64,000 nucleotides of DNA from Erythrophleum ivorense (lineage: Eukaryota > Streptophyta > Magnoliopsida > Fabales > Fabaceae). Numbering within the stretch: position 1 is the stretch's first letter; the number at the start of each line of letters is the position of its first letter. The stretch is taken from NCBI GenBank assembly GCA_026724425.1, contig JAIUCV010000023.1, forward strand, positions 5,647,958-5,711,957, given 5' to 3'. This document shows, in pieces, positions 36,011 through 48,307 of this stretch. The position numbers were made by a program, and so were the translations under genes. Below the pieces are notes generated by a model. The model did not search any database. It saw nothing but the letters and a program-made list of their open reading frames with translations, and was not told the origin of the DNA.

Positions 36011-36752
36011 TATTTATTCTTACATATTTTTTCCGGTAAAGTTTTCTTGTACATTACTGGCGTTAACCTGGTTTTTATTTTCTCTATAAAAAATAGATAT
36101 AATTTTGTAGTGTAATATATCTCGTTAGTGGCAAAAACAAATAAACAAATATAAAAGTACTTTATATAAATACTTTATCATTTAAAGGATGGCCTTGATT
36201 GTTTGGTATAGAGCGCTAGGAAAGGATGAAAATTTGATATCTCTTATAATAGTTACGCAGTAAAAAGTATAAAACAAAAAGGCAAATTAGTCTCCTCCTA
36301 TTTTTTTTTAAAAACTAAATTATAGGACTTTTTTCTCTGTTTTGAAAAATTATTTTCCCTAGCTAAAATTAAAAGATAAATTACAATTACACTCATTTTA
36401 ACTAAAATAGCTTTCAATGATTAAATAAATAACTATACGCATTTACTAGATTATAGCATAACCTTTTTAAAAAAAAATTAAAAAATTAAAATTATGTTAT
36501 AAAAATAAATAAAAGCATGCTAAAAACGAAGAATATACTAGAAAAATATTTTTAAAATTAAAAGATAATATTTAATTTAACAATAATATGTTTATTAAAA
36601 ATATATTTAGTCAAAATAAGCACAACTATAAATAAATAATATATTGAAATAAAAAATTTTAAGAGCTACATTTTTCATTAGTTGCATTTTCGTGTATGCT
36701 AGCTTACCACCTATTTGGCTAATTCGTATACTCTACTTAGCTAGGTTTCTTA

Positions 36753-37214
36753 TATCTCTCTCATCTTCTCTAATTTTCCTCCTGCACAATTTCTGACTTG
36801 CATTTCTCCAAATTTCTAATTTCTTTTAAGATGTTATATTTTAACTGATTTTTAAAATTTTCACCTTTTCTAATAGTTTATTAGTGGAATAAATTGCAAT
36901 ATTTTAAGTTAAAATAACAAAATTATAATTAAACTATAACTTATGAAATTAACTGTAGTTTCCCCTTAAATTTATTCCCCATTACACCAACATTTTGAAT
37001 TCAATCTATTCTTCAGCACATCCAATACTTAGAAGATGAACTGCCTTGCATTAGTTGCTTGCCCGAGCTATAGTTAAAGTAATTTTTGTCACAAAAAGTT
37101 CACGCAGCTTGGGTTGTGTATCCAACTCCACCCAAATGATACAAGAAATTTATTTATTAGTCATTAAATATATAAACATAAATTATATATATTATCAAAC
37201 AAAATTTCACTTTT
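36753..37214. other. Unassigned DNA after the duplication border
   Basis: Alignment with copy B ends near 36752 (AGGTTTCTTA). The following 460 bp shows no recognised gene or repeat. Confidence 0.4.
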
Positions 37215-37606
37215 AAGTGTTAAATACACTTATTATCCCTCAAGTTTTATATAAGTCGCATTTAATTTGGTCTTCTTAGTTTAAAAACAAACAATGTTGC
37301 CCTCTTTTTTATAAAAAAGGAAAAAAAATTCAATTTTACCTTTTTGTTATATAATTTATATGAAAAAAATAATGTCAAAACTTAATAGTTTGCTGACTTA
37401 AATATTATTTATTAACCTAAGATCATTAGGTCACATTCAGATTAGCATGTAAGTTAATGGAGTGATAAATTTTAAATGGAAATATGACAAGGGAAAAATT
37501 AGAGTGTTTTAGAAATAGGAGAACAACATTGCTTAATTTTGTAACAAAGGGACCAGAGTAAAAATTTTATGAAATTTGGGGAGCAAAAGCTCATTCAAGC
37601 CTATTA
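37215..37606. mobile_element. MITE-like inverted-repeat element 1
   Basis: The left end (TAAATACACTTATTATCCC, then TTTGGTCTTC and ACAATGTTGCCCTC) pairs imperfectly with the right end read in reverse (GGCTTGAATGAGCTTTTGC, TGGTCCCTTTG, GCAATGTTG). There is no coding capacity and the target duplication is unclear. Confidence 0.6.
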
Positions 37607-37742
37607 TTAACTTCATAATTATAAGGTTAAAATTTTATTCCTTAAAGATGCGACAACGGTCTAAAATAATAGCATTGCTAGAGCCTTTATATGATACAAG
37701 CAAATTTTTTGTTTTGTTTCAAAAGAAGAATCTTATTTGTAA

Positions 37743-38140
37743 GGCTTAAATATATTTTTGGCTCTTCTAGTTTTATAAAAATTTTAATTTGGTTCCTTTG
37801 GGTTAAAAAAAGACAATGTTGTCCTCATATGTTTAAAATTGATTCAATTTTTTCCATTTATCTCATAATCCATATAAAATTTAACTCTAAATTTAACAGT
37901 TTAGTAACTTAGATATATATTTTTTTGATACTCACATTCAAATTTGACATCTAGGTCAACATTTTGTTATATTTGAAATTAAATTATGCATGGATTATGA
38001 GACAAATTAAGGGGACAAAATTTCATCAACTTAAAAAAAAAAAGAAAAAAGATAATAACATTGTTTCTTTTCAAAATAAGAAGACCAAATTAAAATATTT
38101 ATAAAATTTAAAGGGCCAAAAGCATACTTAAGACTACGCA
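37743..38140. mobile_element. MITE-like inverted-repeat element 2, related to element 1
   Basis: CTTAAATATATTTTTGGCTC at the left and, reversed, CTTAAGTATGCTTTTGGCCC at the right give arms of about 80 bp. It shares the TTTGGT...ACAATGTTG signature with the neighbour at 37215-37606, so both belong to one family. Confidence 0.65.
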
Positions 38141-38267
38141 TAAACATAGGCTTGATGAAGAAGTAAATAGAGATAACATATTATGAAATACCATAGCACC
38201 ATTTATCTTTATCTACAAAAGACATGAATTCTAGCTACATGGAATATAACCCTATAAGTTGTCAACA

Positions 38268-38860
38268 ATGTTATTAAAATTGAATTAGAATAAGTTGAAT
38301 CAATAAAAAATTGTAAATTGATTACTAAACTGATTCGATTAATTCATAAACCTAGCTTGTCAAAAACCTAGCCAAGAACTAGCCAAATCATTCAATATTG
38401 GACCAGTTTAAGGTTCAATTAGTTTCAAAATCCTTTTTATTTTACCTTGGACAGACTTAAAAAATTGAAAATACAAAGCAATAGGATAAAGAAAAGGTTG
38501 AAATAGAGAAAAATTAAAAAAAAAAAAAGAATATGAGAGAAACACAAAGTATGTACTTGATCATTTTTTGTGTTTCTTTTTGGTTAGACTTCATCTTTTA
38601 GCGTATCTTTCTTAGATATTAAGATATTTGGTTAAAATTACTGCTTTTTCTTTATCAATATTTAAAATTAATAATTAGTAATATTTAAAATTTATTAGTA
38701 TTTATTTGTTATATTAAAATTTTAACATATAAAATTGTAAAAAAAATATTTTTAATTATTATCAATTTTATCATTGTTCAATTATAGTTAGACTAATGAA
38801 TTATAACCTAATATTTCTATCAATTTAATCATTGATTCAATTCTAAAAACGTTGGTTTCC
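38268..38860. mobile_element. Possible MITE with imperfect inverted ends
   Basis: CAATGTTATTAAAATTGAA at the left resembles the reverse complement of TTCAATTCTAAAAACGTTG at the right, with further AT-rich pairing inward. It is weak because of the base composition; no target duplication was established. Confidence 0.4.
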
Positions 38861-40136
38861 GAGACTTAACTAAGGTGAACCTGTGGTGCAATAATGACGG
38901 TTTGCTTCCTGTGATTCCGTTGCACATGTTTAGAAATGAAACTAAATTCTCATGTATCTGCATGATTAGGTTGTGAACCGAATATATGAAATTATTGTTA
39001 ATACGAAAATATTTAAATAAATTCTTCATAAACTTTAATTCTGCCAAATAATATTTATAAAAAATAAGAATATATTTTGTCAGCAAAATATTTTATTTTT
39101 TTGGGCCAAAGATGAAGAGAAATCAATTTTAACTAACGTTTTGGGCTTCATTGATGCAAGATCTGATTTAGTCATTTGAGCCTAACATGGTTTTTCATTA
39201 AAATCGAAGTTTTGGGCTAAATCTTTCTTTCACAGTCTGGGCCCAGATCACTTTTAGGAAGATCGTGTTTCAAAGCTGGGCTAAAACAGTTACATAACCG
39301 TGGCTCATGAGATTCTCAAATAAGGTGTTGACTTTGCTTTACTTGTGTGTAGTAACTATCAGACGTTAACCAATGTGTAAAAACGTGAAAAGAAAGTATA
39401 GTAGAGAGAAAAGAGGAATGTTAAAAAGTTATATTCTTTAAATATGCAAACAAAATACATCACTCAGTTATATAAGGAGGAAAGTCTGAGGAGTAGATGT
39501 ACACGCAATTTCATCTCACCTAACAACATTTATTGCTGCATAAGAGGGAAATAACAAAGGCATTTTCAAAGGCTCTCTTTCTCAATTCCATTGAGCTTCA
39601 AAAGAGAACTATAGAAAGAAAATTAAAGCAAAAGGAGAGAATATCTAGCATTTATGAAGATAGACAATCCAATTGAACGTTGTGGGAACTACGTCTCCAA
39701 CATCTAATGAAGTAGCTCCTAGCTGTTGCAAGCAAGATGCATCAAGAAGAAAGATTGTCCTTGAGTAATGGCTATTACAAATGACTGGGCATTTAAGAGC
39801 TTTATTGAAAAAAGATGAAGTTAGCATAATAGACGCTACCTTAGAGAGAGGTATACTTCATCACCTTGCTGAAGGTTTACTACACTTAAATTCTCTAGTT
39901 GAGTTTTGAACAATCATTGTTGTGTTATGAGTGAGCTATCAAGAATGTTTTATGTGAGCTCGCGCTTAACTTATTCACTTCTCTTGTATATCACTTGGGT
40001 TAAGAATCTTTGATAATCCTAGTGGATTTGTAAGATTATAAAAGTTCTAGTGACTGATTCTATATGTTAGGTTTTCTTATTGATTATGAGGAAAAACCAA
40101 TTGCTTATCCTACTTAAGTATAGTTTGTCTCATGTA
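38861..40136. other. Unassigned DNA; outer part may be a decayed LTR split by the next solo LTR
   Basis: 39326-40136 plus 43884-44292 reads like LTR or leader DNA. It starts near TGTTGACTTTG, has TATATAAGGAGG at 39471-39482, and ends near CAATCCCTTGAATTC...CTAACA, a style seen at copia LTR 3' ends. The flanking 5-mers do not match, so I do not call an element. Confidence 0.3.
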
Positions 40137-40141
40137 TTCAG

Positions 40142-43100
40142 TGTAACACCATATATTCATACATCTCCATTTATGTAATTAAAGGCATCAATCATGGTTT
40201 TATCACATATGCACATACAAGACAATGGGGAGTGGACAAATGGTAACTGAAATTGTCCAACTCTTAGCATATGAGTCATTTAATTCTTTCTCAACTCAAA
40301 TGTTTTCCTAACATATTATAGCAACTCAGATTCATCACAAAATCTGACAAGAAACACGAATTTCAAGCTCTTCCCCATGGTTTTCAACAATCAGTCTCAG
40401 GTTTCAGAACCAAGTTTCTATCATCAAATTTGAAAATTCATAATTAATTATAGAAAAATTGAAACCCAACAAACCATAGTTTTTTGGAAAGCCTTGAATG
40501 TTAACTTCATGTTAAGATAGTTTCAAGCCATGAAAATAGCATTTATACTACAATTGACAATAGGAAAGTAATGTACGTTTAGCTATCCTGGAGTTCTGAG
40601 ACAGTTTACTAATATGAATTTCAAAATTCATAACTAATTCGATAAACATCCAATTTCAGCAAACTATACTAATTTGGAAAGTTATAGATGTCTACTTTAA
40701 GGAAAAAATAACTTTAGACCAAGAAAATAACATTAAGCTAACAAAAATTGATGGAACAGTACTTGAACTTGGCTGTCACTACTGGTACTAATACAAAACT
40801 TCAAAAAATCATTTCTCTCTCTACAAACCTCCAAATAAGGTGTTTCTAATTGCTACAGGTCATTGTGAATGTCTAGTTTTTCCATATAAAATTTTAGAAT
40901 CATTGGACCTCATTTGATTAAAACAATTTTGACCCAGTGAACAGTGTACAGTGTACAAACCAAAACCAACTTCTGATATAAATTTTGAAAAAACATAATA
41001 AATTCTATAGACCTCCAAATAATGGAATTCTTAGACCAACAGAAATTACTATATGAGATCTATATGTTTGCAAAATCTCAGCCTCAAGATTGCTCATTTG
41101 GTTAGATTGGGATTCAGCTCACAAATTGGTCTATTTTTTGTTATAAAATGGTTCAATTAAGTGCCAAATGGTCTTCCCCTTGAACCAAGACCACTTGGGC
41201 ACATCCAAAAGCATCATAACACCTTAAAATATGCATGCCAACTAATTCAGAAAACCATGGAGCTTAGATTCACTTCCTAACTCCAACTCATACTTAAGGT
41301 TCCATACTTTCTCTTAGGCATATAACAACCACTTTTGTACAAATGTGTTCAAATGACTCTTATAAGATTACATTTATCATACATATCTATTTTTACACTT
41401 GTCTAGCCATAAGATTCATATGACTAGGTTCCTCTTGCCATACACACATCAATACTCACACATAAAGGCTACCAAGTGGCAAACTTACACATTTCCATTC
41501 ACATAAGTGCAAAGGATGTTCATACATCATTCATATACATTATATAAGCTATCCATTAGTTTACATTACAAATACATAGCTTGGGTACATCATTTGACTA
41601 TAAAGTAAACTTCAAAACCTATTTCTATATATCCAATTCACTAATCATGCACTCCTCAGGGGTTGGCTTCCATTTCTTTCTTTGCTCGGCTCACCTAGCA
41701 TAGTTTGAGGGAAATGAGATTTGGGGGAATCTCAATAGCTTTAAATCCCTTTTACACATACATATAATATGTTCATGCATGTCAAAGAATGCAAGTATGT
41801 CATGTAATGTTCTCAAATGATGCATAGCCATAGATTTTCATATCATACATAAACAAGCACATTATGGACTCAGAAGAGCAATGGCTCGACCTCACCCACG
41901 ATCTTGGGACTTTTGGATTTGCCTCACTCATATCTCAGGACTTTTGACTTGACCTCACTCTTTCTTGAGGCTTTTTGCCTTGTCTCACCCTCTCTTAAGG
42001 GCTTTTGGCTCTTCCTCACCCTTCTTAAGGGACTTTTGGCCTTACCACTCTCATTCAAGTCATTTCACATAACTTTGTAAACATAAATTAAGTCATGGTT
42101 TCACATACACACAAGTAATCCAAGATGAGTCATGAATGCATACAAATATGAAGGAAAGGATTAGAGAGTTACCTTAGAGTCAATGTCTCATACTTTTTCT
42201 TTGGATTCTTCCTCCCTCTTCTCGGCCCAACAATGAGACTTGGAGACATAAGATTCTTTTGGCTTAAACACACCAAGTAAGGGATTTTTTAGATCATTGG
42301 ATCAAACTCTAGCATTACACACTTCTTATGGAAGCCTACTTAGTTTCAAGACTCCAATATGGTTCTATAAAGCACATAGTGAAGCAACTCTAAGAATTCA
42401 TGATCTTAGCTCCTTCCTCTCCTTCAATTCATGATTCTTGACTCCATTTAGACTCCCTGGAGCCGTCACACTTTATTTTGAGGAGCCTAATTAGGAATTG
42501 CTTCATTATGCTACATTATGGAGTCTACACCTCTATCTCACTATCCATGGCTTCTAACATTTTTTTCAAAGCTTTCTCTCATGTTCTTCCATCATATATA
42601 GTCCTATTCTAGGCTTGGAATAAAATGAAACACTTCCTAGATGCTTGCTTCCCCTCTTGGTCGAGACAACACCCATTATGGAGCCTAGGAAGTTTTGTTT
42701 GTCTTCTTGTGCAATTAGCCACTTGTGAAGCTTCCTAATTGTCTTAAGAACTCTTACATACTCTTATATAATTCATACAACCCTTAGAAAGTTTCATAAT
42801 TTAGCATGGATCTTAAAATCCATTGGTAGCACACTTTGCACTTCAAGGCTCTTCTTTTGCTTTCAATTGGAAATTCCTACTTCTCTTGCTCTAAAACCCC
42901 CATTTCTAACTTGCTAAGGCTTGAATTAATTCTCTCATAATTAGGTCAAGTTTTGAATGAAACACCTTAAGGAAAAATCAAGCAAGAAGAAGCAAGAAAA
43001 GCTATGCTACCTTATCTTGATTTTAAGCTTCTTTAAGAGTACTTTCTAGGATTCTAAGCTTTCCATCAATTCCTCTCCTCTTCCTATTGAATCAGCTAGG

Positions 43101-43878
43101 TTTTAGCCTCACTTAATTCAGCAAAATCATGGGAGAAGTGGGGAAAAAGGAGAGAACAAGGGTAGGAGAGGAAGAAGCATGAAAAATCCTGAAATTTCTT
43201 ACCTTTTTGCTTAATCCTTTGCCTTCTTCTTTCCCTTCATCTTGTGCGTTAGCTAGGCTCTTTCTCCAACTTTGTTTTAGACCAAAAAAGCTTTGGTGGA
43301 GAGGAAGGAGAAGGGCTAGACGTGATTTTAAAAGCAAAAGGTAAAGTAAACATATTTTTTTAACTTTTCATTTTAGTCCCTAAATCATGATTTGTTTGTT
43401 TGGTTTCATTTCAACTCCTTTTTGAGAACCATCTTTTTTATTATAAAATTTAGGCTCTCTAATTTATAAATTATTTTTGGAATCACTCAAATTGGGTTTG
43501 AAACCATTCTGAACCATTCGGTTAAAATTTCGGTTAACTGACAGCCAAAATTACTCACCAAAGGGGTTTTAACTATTCCGGAGATTTTCATAGTTTTCAA
43601 GGCCTTTGAAAACCTCAAAAAAACTCAAATTTTTGGTTAAAAAGACCCTAATGTAAGTTTTCAAAATTTTTCAAAAATTGTAAAAATATCCTTACTTTTT
43701 TTGGCAAATTTTCTGAACTCCTTTGATTCTAGTTTTTGGGCATCTTAAGTCTCAAATCCTCATTTTCTATTGTTTAAAATTTTATTTTAATTTTAGTTGG
43801 CATCAAACCTCTCTATCCAGAGGACTTCCTTTGACAATTGACTCATGTTCATCATTTTTTGAAAAACTGAACATTACA
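40142..43878 (-). mobile_element. Solo LTR, 3737 bp, 3.7-kb LTR family
   Basis: Plus-strand ends are TGTAACACCATA and GAACATTACA, with a perfect 5-bp target duplication ttcag (40137-40141 and 43879-43883). It is collinear in reverse with 6533-10271. The minisatellite lies near 41890-42050, and the intron-like span runs from 42172 (AAG/GTAACTCTC) to 41695 (GCTAG/GTGAGC). There is no coding sequence. Confidence 0.92.
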
Positions 43879-43883
43879 TTCAG

Positions 43884-45429
43884 TGGTAAAACAAAGGTTG
43901 ATCTAAAGGTTTCTTTGGTGACTAGGAATTAAAAGTCAAATAGTTGATCCTTTGAAAAGGGTTACTTGATCATAACTATGTTATTATCTTTATATATATA
44001 ATTTCCTTATTTTGTGCTTGGTAAGTGGATGTAAAATTATTTTCATCTAAACCACTATAAGTATTGTGTTGTAATATTTTATTTCCTACACTCTTCAGTT
44101 TTCATTGCTTGCAACTCTTGAATATCTTTTGACTTTTACTTATTATTCTGATTTTAAAAACCACTTAGCTTATTAGGAAGCTAAATTTCAGTTAACTTTG
44201 TAAGAACTCAAAATATCATTTTGAAAATTATAATTAGCAAATTATTTGTTCAAAAATGTAATTCAATCCCTTGAATTCTTCTGTAACTAACACTTACATA
44301 TTAAGTCTCTCTTTTCTTCCTCACTTCCTCCACCATAGACTTTTTGTTCTTCTCTGGCACAACTTAATTAGTGAAAGAAACCTCATTTTTTTTAAGTAAT
44401 GAAAGACAAGATTTCTATGAGACTTTTTGTAGGTACTATACAGTGTACTTATATTCTTCGTTCTTTATTTTAAGCAAAGAGTATTATTACCATATAATTG
44501 CTTTATTATTGTTATTATTATTATTATTATTAAACATGAGAATAAATAGAATGCTCATTGATTTTATCCTGGCTTTATTATTCATAATAATTAGATTAAT
44601 GATTCCATTCCAGATTATTTTCCAATTCCATTCCCCCATTTTTGCCACTCTCAAGCTCATTTTGGCTAGTGCATGGCAGTAGATGATGAAGATAATAAAA
44701 ATGGGAAAGTCAACATACTAATTTTTTTTATATCCAAAATGGCTATTTTGCCGCTATAATGTACTTTTTCTCTGTTATATCTCATTTTTTAGTGTTTTCT
44801 GAATCTAATTTCTGCATATGAAATTTTAATTGCTCTTTTACATAAAAAAATGAAATTTCATAATTTCTAAGGGTTATAGCTCAGTACAGTTAAAATTGCA
44901 TCTGTCTCTTTCTTTCATTTTTCATGCCATCTGTATTTTATATTATAATGACATTACTAGCTAAAGTACTCATCCTCTAATTTCATATTCTATTGAGAAA
45001 AACCAATTTCTCTTATTATATTTCAAGTTATACACATTCTTGACTTTTTTCAATTATAGGGAAAAATTGACTCTTTTACCCCTATGCTTATTTTTCATCT
45101 ATTTTGGCTTTTTAATGCTTTTTTTTTAGATTACTCTACTCTATACATCATTTACCTTTTTCTTTTACTTAAAAAGTAGAAATTCAAGCTACAATTACTT
45201 AAAAAATATTTTAAAATAATTTAACCTATACTTGTGCTACTGGTTGCCTTAATTTGTATGCAATCAAAGTTTTGACCAATTTTATCAATTCTGATTAATC
45301 TAGTAACCTTGTTTAGTTACATAATGATAAAAAATATCTTACTCTCTTAATATACCATTAAACATTCAAATTCATAATTTTCTCCTATTGCACCACAAGA
45401 CCTCTTTTTAGTCACCCTTGAATTAGATT
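43884..45429. other. Unassigned AT-rich DNA
   Basis: Holds a TTA microsatellite (44502-44531) and no recognised gene. The 3' LTR expected for the copia element at 45430-52762 should lie at its right edge, but I cannot find a copy of the 52583-52762 sequence. Confidence 0.45.
44502..44531. repeat. TTA trinucleotide microsatellite
   Basis: About ten TTA units with one TTG variant. Confidence 0.9.
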
Positions 45430-48307
45430 TTAACCATTTCTAAGTCTTTTTTCTCATTTAATTGAGCTTTTACTTTCTCGCATCACTTCTTATAACCTTA
45501 TCTCAAAGTCTAGCATAGTATAAAAATACTAGATAATATAGCTTGTCATGGTAAAGAAGAGTAGGCTTTGGATGAGAAACATAGAGATCATTGAAAAGAT
45601 ATAATAACCACTATATTTTGCATTTAACTAACCTAAGAGCCCAATCTTTGGCTTTAAATGAGGACCTTTATATAGTAATTCGTTCTTGGATTTCCATGAA
45701 ACCAAAGATTTCTCTAGAAAAGTACAAAAGCTTATCATTGATCAACTAGAATTAAGACACCTTACCCAATTGAAATTACTAAAACCTTTAAGATAGAGGT
45801 TTAAGGTAAAAGAAAACATAAGGCCTTTTCTTGGAGAGCCTTTGAGATACCTTAAAACATGATTTGTAGCTTGTAAATGGATATCTTTGGGAGTAGATAA
45901 ACAATGACTAAGTTATAGAACAACATAAGAGATATCAAGTCTAGTAGTGGTGAGATAAAGTAGTCTGCCAATTGATCTTCTAAATCTAGAAATATCTATT
46001 AATGGAATACCAACATCATTAAACAATTTTATGGCTTTATCCATAGGTGTTTTTGTAGATTTCAAAAAAACTAGTATCTGATAGGAGTTTTAATGCAAAC
46101 TTGCATTAACATAATGAAATGCCTTCCTTACATTGTGCAACTTCAAAGCCAAGGAAAAACTTGAGATTTCCCAAATCCTTGATCTTGAAAGACTATTAAA
46201 GATGGGATTTTTTTCTCTATATTTCATGAAGATCATTGCTTGTTAAAATTACATCATCAACATGAATGAAAAGAGTAATGAATCAATTATTAGAGTGGCA
46301 AACAAATAAGGAGTGATCTGATTTGGATTGAAAATAACCATGAGAAATTAATGTAGTGGATTGCTTAGAAAACCATTGTCTTCTAGCTTGTTTCAAACCA
46401 TATAAATATTCTGAGTTAAGAGAATACTTAAGGTAGTATTATGTAAAATTTCTTATCTAAGTCATAATGTAAAAACTAGTGCTTAGCAGCAGCTAAATCT
46501 AGAAGCAATCTTATATTAGTCATTTTTGCAACAAAAGAAAAAGTATCAACAATAGAAAACATATCAAAGTAATCAATGCCCTTAGTTTGAGTATAACCTT
46601 TAGCTATCAATTGTGCTTTGTATCTTTAAATAGTTCCATTAGCCTTGTACTTGATCTTATAAACTCATTTACATTTGATGGGTTGTTTACCTATAGGAAG
46701 AATAGTCAAAGTCCATGTGTTATTTTGTTCTAAAGCTTTTTTATTTCAGCTTCCATTGTTTGCTTCCAAGCATCATGCTCAATTGCTTGTTATATGTTTA
46801 TAGTTTAGTTTATGTAAAAGTAGAAAGTATGAAATGTCAATGAGATCAATAAATTGTTATATGAAAGAATAGAAGAGAAAGGATAGAATGTACCTTTGCT
46901 AGTGGAAGATGATTAGGCTAAAGTTTGAAGGGAACAAAGATAGTCTTATAGATAAGTAGGTGACTTTCTAGGTCTATTAGATTGGCATAGTACTAGTTTG
47001 TAGATTTGTTCAACAAGTTCTAATTGAACAGGAAGTTATGAATCAAGTGATTAGGATGGGATTGGTTCTAAAAGGTCTAATGGTGATTAAGGTTAAGGAG
47101 GAGAAATCGAATGAGTAAGGATATTTTCTAGTGTGAGTGAGTGGAATAGAAAGGTAGATTTATGAAAATGACATTTCTAGAAATGAAAATGTCTTTGTTG
47201 TAAAGGTCAAGTAGCATAAAACCTTTGGTTTCGAACTTGTAGCAAAAGAAAACACATTTTTGTGCTCTTGGATCAAACTTTGATCTATTGTTAGAGGAAA
47301 TTAAAGCATAGCATAAAGAACAAAAAACTTTAATGTTTGTGAGATTTAGAAGGTTGTGAAAAAGTAGTTCAAAGGGTGATTTATTTTGTAGGATTAGGGA
47401 TGGTATTTGGTTTATGATGTGGAATGAAGAATAGCATATGACTAGTACAACTTTGGTAAATTAGGTTGAAATAACAAAGTTCTAGCGACATTAAGTATAT
47501 GTTGATTTTCTTTTCAACTATGCTATTTTGGTCAAGTGTTTCAATGCAAGAAGTTTGATAAATGATGCATTTGGATGAAAAATAGGAAGTTATGGAGAAT
47601 TCAATCCCATTATCTAATCTTATGATTTGTATTTTTGTATTGAATTGATTTTTAGTGAAGGCAATAGTCTTGTATATGCTGTCTAGTTTTAGATTTGGTT
47701 TTCATTACAAAAAAAAAAAATCTAGGTATGTCTAGTAAAGTTATCAACCATAGAGAGAAAATATTTATGGCCATGAACGGAAGTAGTAGCGAAAGGACCT
47801 TATATATCAACATGTGTAACATAGAAAGCTTTATTGCTTATAGTGGTACTTATAGGAAAAGGTAATGTCTTTTGTTTGCAAAATGACAAGTATCACTAGG
47901 ATCATTGAGAGATTTACATGAAATGAAAGAAAATTACTTTTGCATAACATGTAAGGATGATTTTGACAGGTCTCCTCATTTGAAATGCCATAGATCAAAA
48001 TTTTGGTTATTCAATTAGCTTGGTTTTGATGGAGTAATGTTATATACAGGTGAAGTAATGACACTTTCTACATTGTTGAGGATATATAACCATTCCTTGA
48101 CTTTAGCTAAACCAATTATCTTCCATGGTGCTAGGCCCCAAATGAAATAATTGGATTTTTGAAAGACTAGATAACAATTTAAAGAGGAAGTCAATTCATT
48201 TATTGAGATAAGATTGAAGGTGAATTCAAGAATGTATAAAACACCAACAAGGGTAAAGAATGATGACAAATGAATTGTGCCAGAATAATTAGTAATTATG
48301 TGAGTTC
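45430..48307 (-). pseudogene. Copia integrase, reverse transcriptase and RNase H, decayed
   Basis: Minus-strand order: the pre-integrase block GVLYILEFTFNLISINEL (near 48240), integrase with VDI then a stop and GPFATTSVHGHKYF (near 47800) and RLDNGIEF (near 47610, DDE second Asp kept), reverse transcriptase with the catalytic box as HVDD instead of YVDD (near 46250), the RRSIGRLLYLTTTRLDIS block (near 45970), and RNase H with VSWKSKNELL (near 45690) down to about 45430. Multiple stops and shifts occur. The product would copy element RNA into DNA and insert it; this copy cannot. Confidence 0.87.

Larger units (their letters stand above)
32171..36752. repeat. Segmental duplication, copy A
   Basis: Direct, collinear match to 52895-62940 once later insertions are removed. 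Matching blocks include TTTCTCGCATGTTTC, TGATCATAAAGATCATGG, AATTGAATCACCACT, ATTGGCATTGG, GTAGAGTGAAAATTAAACTA, the membrane-protein exon and the final CTATTTGGCT. Copy-A-only additions are a LINE (32986-33538), a MITE (33640-34137) and about 390 bp of AT-rich DNA (34230-34620). The borders are where I stop seeing alignment by eye. Confidence 0.88.

Noticed and set aside
39326..44292. Copia-type solo LTR around the nested solo LTR at 40142-43878
   Set aside because: The TGTTGAC start and CTAACA end look suitable, but the flanking 5-mers (taagg and cttac) do not match and no second copy is in the window.
44371..44682. 103-codon frame with a Leu run
   Set aside because: The Leu run is the TTA microsatellite translated. 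Nothing else supports coding.
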